32,417 nt of DNA from Lachnospiraceae bacterium (GTDB lineage Bacteria; Bacillota; Clostridia; Lachnospirales; Lachnospiraceae). The position numbers and the translations under genes are program-made. Below, one piece after another: positions 31,601 through 32,417 of this stretch (position 1 is the first letter of the stretch; each line of letters begins with the position of its first letter). The stretch spans positions 1 to 32,417 of the forward strand of contig JAFZNO010000073.1 in NCBI GenBank assembly GCA_017552985.1, written 5' to 3'. The notes beneath the pieces are model-generated. The model ran no database searches. It was not told the DNA's origin and saw only the letters and a list, made by a program, of their open reading frames with translations.

Positions 31601-32417
31601 GGGACCTGCGGGTACGACGTTTGGTAACGACGGAGTGATTCGTAACGCGGATGCCACCGTTGCCTTGAAAGCAACGATTAGTCACGTGACCGAAATTACA
31701 AAAGAAAATCCTTACGTTGAGGGATTTGAGGAAAGCGGACTGCCGGACAGATGGCTGTTTATTGAAAGGGACGGCGACGGGGAACTGTGGTTCAAACCGG
31801 GATCGGAAGACGCCATCCCGCATTCCGGAGAAGGAGTCCTGAGTTCCGCATCTTACTTGAGCGGAGTGGGCGGCCTTGCGCCCGACAACTGGGCGTTTAC
31901 GGAGGCGCTCAGGATCCCGGAGAATGCGGAGCTATCCTTCTGGATCAGGGGACAAGCAGACAGGTGGAGTACGGAAAAACTGGAAGTCTACGTGGGATAC
32001 GGTCCAGATGATGAAGACTTGACAAAGGTGGGCGAGTATGTTTCTAACGCCGAATATAAGGAGTATAAGGTGGATCTGAGCGAGTACGCAGGCCAGGCGG
32101 TGTTTATCGGATTCCGTCATTGCGACACCGAGAATCAATACTGGCTGAACCTGGACGACGTGACGGTGAGGGTTGGCAAACTAACGGACGAAAACCTTGC
32201 AGTAACCAAGAAAACGCTGACGCTGTTTGATACCATCTCGATCGACTTTAAGGTGCCTGCAGAGGCAGTGGAGGGTTACCACGATCCGTACCTGATGGTG
32301 ACGCAGAACGGCGAGGAGACGAAGCTTACGACTTACAGGGAAGACGGCGGATTCCTGATCTTTAGCTACCGCGTGCCGCCCCAGGCGATGGGCGACGTGG
32401 CAACGGCCGTGCCGCAC
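25635..32417 (+). CDS. Giant secreted modular surface protein (choice-of-anchor J and InlB-type repeats), 3' end outside the window
   Basis: An uninterrupted frame of 2,261 codons, still open at the right edge. Signal peptide about 1-33 (MKKKTVKKMRRLLATLLAFT... ends VLAAG). Residues about 37-235 are a Thr/Glu/Ala/Lys-rich acidic stalk. Then come seven choice-of-anchor-J-like beta-sandwich domains (GFEDGIPEGW...LDDV) mixed with six InlB-type repeats (VTYNANGGSGSMTDP...LYAQW), two Flg_new-like beta repeats (28713-28947, 30885-31117), one region of likely beta-helix shape (31131-31686, starting YGLWVAGTRVTSANASDVLG), and, at the edge, the KKTLTLFDTISIDFK domain shared with the BspA-like protein. 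Adhesion or glycan binding is inferred from these families. Ribosome site GGGGAGG before ATG 25635; the start overlaps the regulator's stop. Sorting signal not visible. Confidence 0.92.
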   Translation, partial: MKKKTVKKMRRLLATLLAFTLTFSLASTDVLAAGVAMAQETAFEEPAVSDAASSGEEAIVDDGASGGEEAIADDDSSAGEEVTGEEALEAEATGESESAAESKSAGEIDEQAEVKTVAEGELAEKSEAAGETKVTDETKAIEPTEDAKDAEEVKATEATEETKSSDEIKATEAAEESKLAEEAKVAETTENAEEPEETKATEEISAPAETEETGETTAEEGVEEGTGKAGLRTRSLLRSSGLSGTIISEGFEDGIPEGWTLEGDTEGYNWTTTNDNYHSGSKSAFMKFRSGDGQTAWLITPAYDFSSVTGVMKLSFWYLNKIYSNKFEELSVCYRVDGGEWQELFKTAKGTGAWAKQILILPEGAKSANVELGFCGTNHDALSVLLDDVLLEIVESVQTHSVTYNANGGSGSMTDPNSPYVDGSIVAVLPNAFQAPTGKAFSFWNTKADGSGTTYQKGNEIEIDEEITLYAQWRTLSGFFDEDFEVGSIPAGWISEDGPSNYHWEVGTGDSSLTTGAHSGVQNALIKHKEKGAVSWLITPELDLRSVTGTPKLSFWLVNRKWQSELDKLGVYYRINGGEWKELIYVEDALEAWTEMTLYLPNEVKTTGVQIGFKALDGWGYGIGLDDVVIEDGGDVATYAVTYNANGGSGSMTDPASPYFVGTNVKVLGNAFTAPAGKGFSSWNVEADGSGTSYQPGDVVKITGNVTLYAQWAQGCVVTYDANGGSGSMSDPNSPYLSGSKATVLSNGFTAPAGKKFVSWNTKADGSGTACSSGDQITVNEDVTLYAQWKNLKGILDEDFEEGTIPNGWAMESDREGFDWMVYQFSSSHSGEYGAVMYYAVAGSNGENIWLISPALNLSEVAGILKLSFWYKNPPYGSNVDELRVCWRIDGGEWQELFATEGSVSEWTQQILALPEEAKTANVQIGFWGINHDGYYIYLDDVLLEGTSDAQVYAVTYNANGGSGSMTDNASPYFSGNKVKVLENSFTAPAGKVFSAWNTKVDGSGTSYAPGDKLEITQNVMLYAQWGYAISISETITGGSVIADKTAALAGETVTLTVTPYESNLLEELTVKRGSESVALTKTDDGTYTFVMPEGNVTVEATFNLPSGVVFYEMFEGGELPAGWTFTDSDGDTYGWNIKEVSQDKYGNPNSHSGSYVLTSESYNNDVGALTPDNWAITPAITIPENAVLSFWIKAQDPNYPGDKMAVYVGLSPNVDAMTKVGGDYEAHETFEHYLVDLSAYEGQTVYVAFRHYDISDLFWLNLDDVMVFGDGEGNIYHVTYDANGGSGEMTDPNMYFGGTGATVLPCEFAAPAGTEFMGWNTKEDGSGTLYTVGDVMVMSADFTLYAQWVNQSDLATFLEEGFEGGVMPEGWTVTSDTAGYAWAVTSQTGSHVGDYNATISHKTEGAVGWLITPALNLSGISGAVKLRLCYENRNYSGDTDEFAVCYRVDGGEWTELFSTKTAHDMVYREIFLPQEAKAANVEFGFKAIDRYGYGVSIDEISIKGIGEVISTVCAVTYDANGGSGETVDLSSPYANGETATVMPNCFTAPQGMRFVSWNTKADGSGTTYLPASTFEITKSMTLYAQWENIPPMPIQLTEGFEGGSIPQGWKSSTLNYHWIVGTGDHTEVTGAHSGSKNALIAHVAKGMSSWLITPELDLRYGADYVLSFWYINRAWGSDVDSLKVCYRVNGGEWVELFSTSEAHQTWTKQEIKVPEEAKQAGVEFGFQATDGYGYYVGLDDVQVRLYGNPVYKVTVGATEHGTVNVDAVYVERGEGVPVNFSPESGYKLAEINLDVNGTCPQISEYYAGHYAFTMPEADVTVNVKFVETSATYEYGLWVAGTRVTSANASDVLGDGAASYDGITKTLTLNKNITCSSDDAIYGTTDGLVIRTTAPLMIVSTKDDGIQLTGDTTIETTGLLRVIGATDKGGYGIYGLSNDIVIRHAQIVVSGKWGIYGGNGPVEIRDSFITASGTYGAAKYVTLSGCQVVGPAGTTFGNDGVIRNADATVALKATISHVTEITKENPYVEGFEESGLPDRWLFIERDGDGELWFKPGSEDAIPHSGEGVLSSASYLSGVGGLAPDNWAFTEALRIPENAELSFWIRGQADRWSTEKLEVYVGYGPDDEDLTKVGEYVSNAEYKEYKVDLSEYAGQAVFIGFRHCDTENQYWLNLDDVTVRVGKLTDENLAVTKKTLTLFDTISIDFKVPAEAVEGYHDPYLMVTQNGEETKLTTYREDGGFLIFSYRVPPQAMGDVATAVPH
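25746..26340 (+). repeat. Low-complexity acidic stalk region of the giant protein
   Basis: Degenerate 11-14 residue units of the type ETKATEATEE or GEEAIADD fill this stretch, with AAG and GAA/GAG codons throughout. It probably forms an extended spacer between the secretion signal and the folded modules. Confidence 0.7.
26376..32180 (+). repeat. Array of choice-of-anchor-J and InlB-type modules in the giant gene
   Basis: Choice-of-anchor-J modules: 26376-26819, 27069-27530, 28020-28470, 28966-29445, 29700-30153, 30420-30878 and 31713-32180. InlB-type modules: 26835-27053, 27552-27770, 27783-28001, 28494-28712, 29466-29681 and 30177-30395. The InlB modules share long near-identical DNA (AACGGCGGAAGCGGRAGCAT in several copies), so recombination between them is possible. 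Confidence 0.8.
32190..32417 (+). other. Copy of the C-terminal beta-domain shared with the BspA-like proteins
   Basis: AVTKKTLTLFDTISIDFKV and the later IFSYRVPPQAM match KKSLTLFDTITIDFKL and IFHYRVAPQTM in the BspA-like protein (residues 567-627) and the same region of the broken copy. The window ends before the helix block that follows in the BspA-like protein. Confidence 0.85.

Overview
This 32.4 kb window looks like part of a chromosome of a Firmicute of the class Clostridia, most likely family Lachnospiraceae. The evidence is gene content and signal style rather than a marker gene: AGGAG-type ribosome sites, sigma-A-type promoters, lipobox lipoproteins, a beta-glucosidase of family GH3 in the permuted domain order known from rumen and gut Clostridia, a BspA-type leucine-rich-repeat surface protein, and a giant secreted protein built of choice-of-anchor-J and InlB-type modules. 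No rRNA, tRNA, CRISPR array, phage gene or transposase was seen.

Layout. (1) 3-1511: the 3' part of a phospho-sugar mutase. (2) 1512-2376: an 865-base non-coding stretch made largely of four families of hairpin-forming repeats. (3) 2377-4995: two family-2 glycosyltransferases ending at a clear terminator. (4) 5137-11740: a cell-surface block with an orphan lipoprotein, a BspA-like copy that has lost both ends, an M13 metallopeptidase lipoprotein and a full-length BspA-like protein; the last two carry near-duplicate promoters. (5) 11763-15481: an initiating sugar phosphotransferase, an LCP-family ligase and a rhamnosyltransferase-like enzyme, i.e. extracellular or wall polysaccharide synthesis resumes. 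(6) 15554-19987: an HtrA-type serine protease with a repeat-rich cytoplasmic tail and the permuted GH3 beta-glucosidase. (7) 19969-21681, minus strand: a DUF4153-like membrane protein. (8) 21814-32417: a signalling and adhesion locus, with a 7TM sensor that lacks kinase motifs, a second membrane protein with the ATPase domain, a LuxR-type response regulator, and a secreted protein of at least 2,261 residues whose start codon overlaps the regulator's stop codon and whose frame is still open at the window end.

How the parts may work together. The sugar genes (mutase, three glycosyltransferases, phosphotransferase, LCP) fit synthesis and wall attachment of a glycan. The surface proteins share modules: the BspA-like gene, its truncated copy and the giant protein all carry the same C-terminal beta-domain, which in the full BspA-like protein is present twice. 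The most distinctive system is the last one: a split sensor, a regulator and an adhesin-like giant in one apparent unit, with AGTGA-N6-TCACT sites on both sides of the sensor genes. That these form one regulated adhesion system is inference from gene order and overlap.
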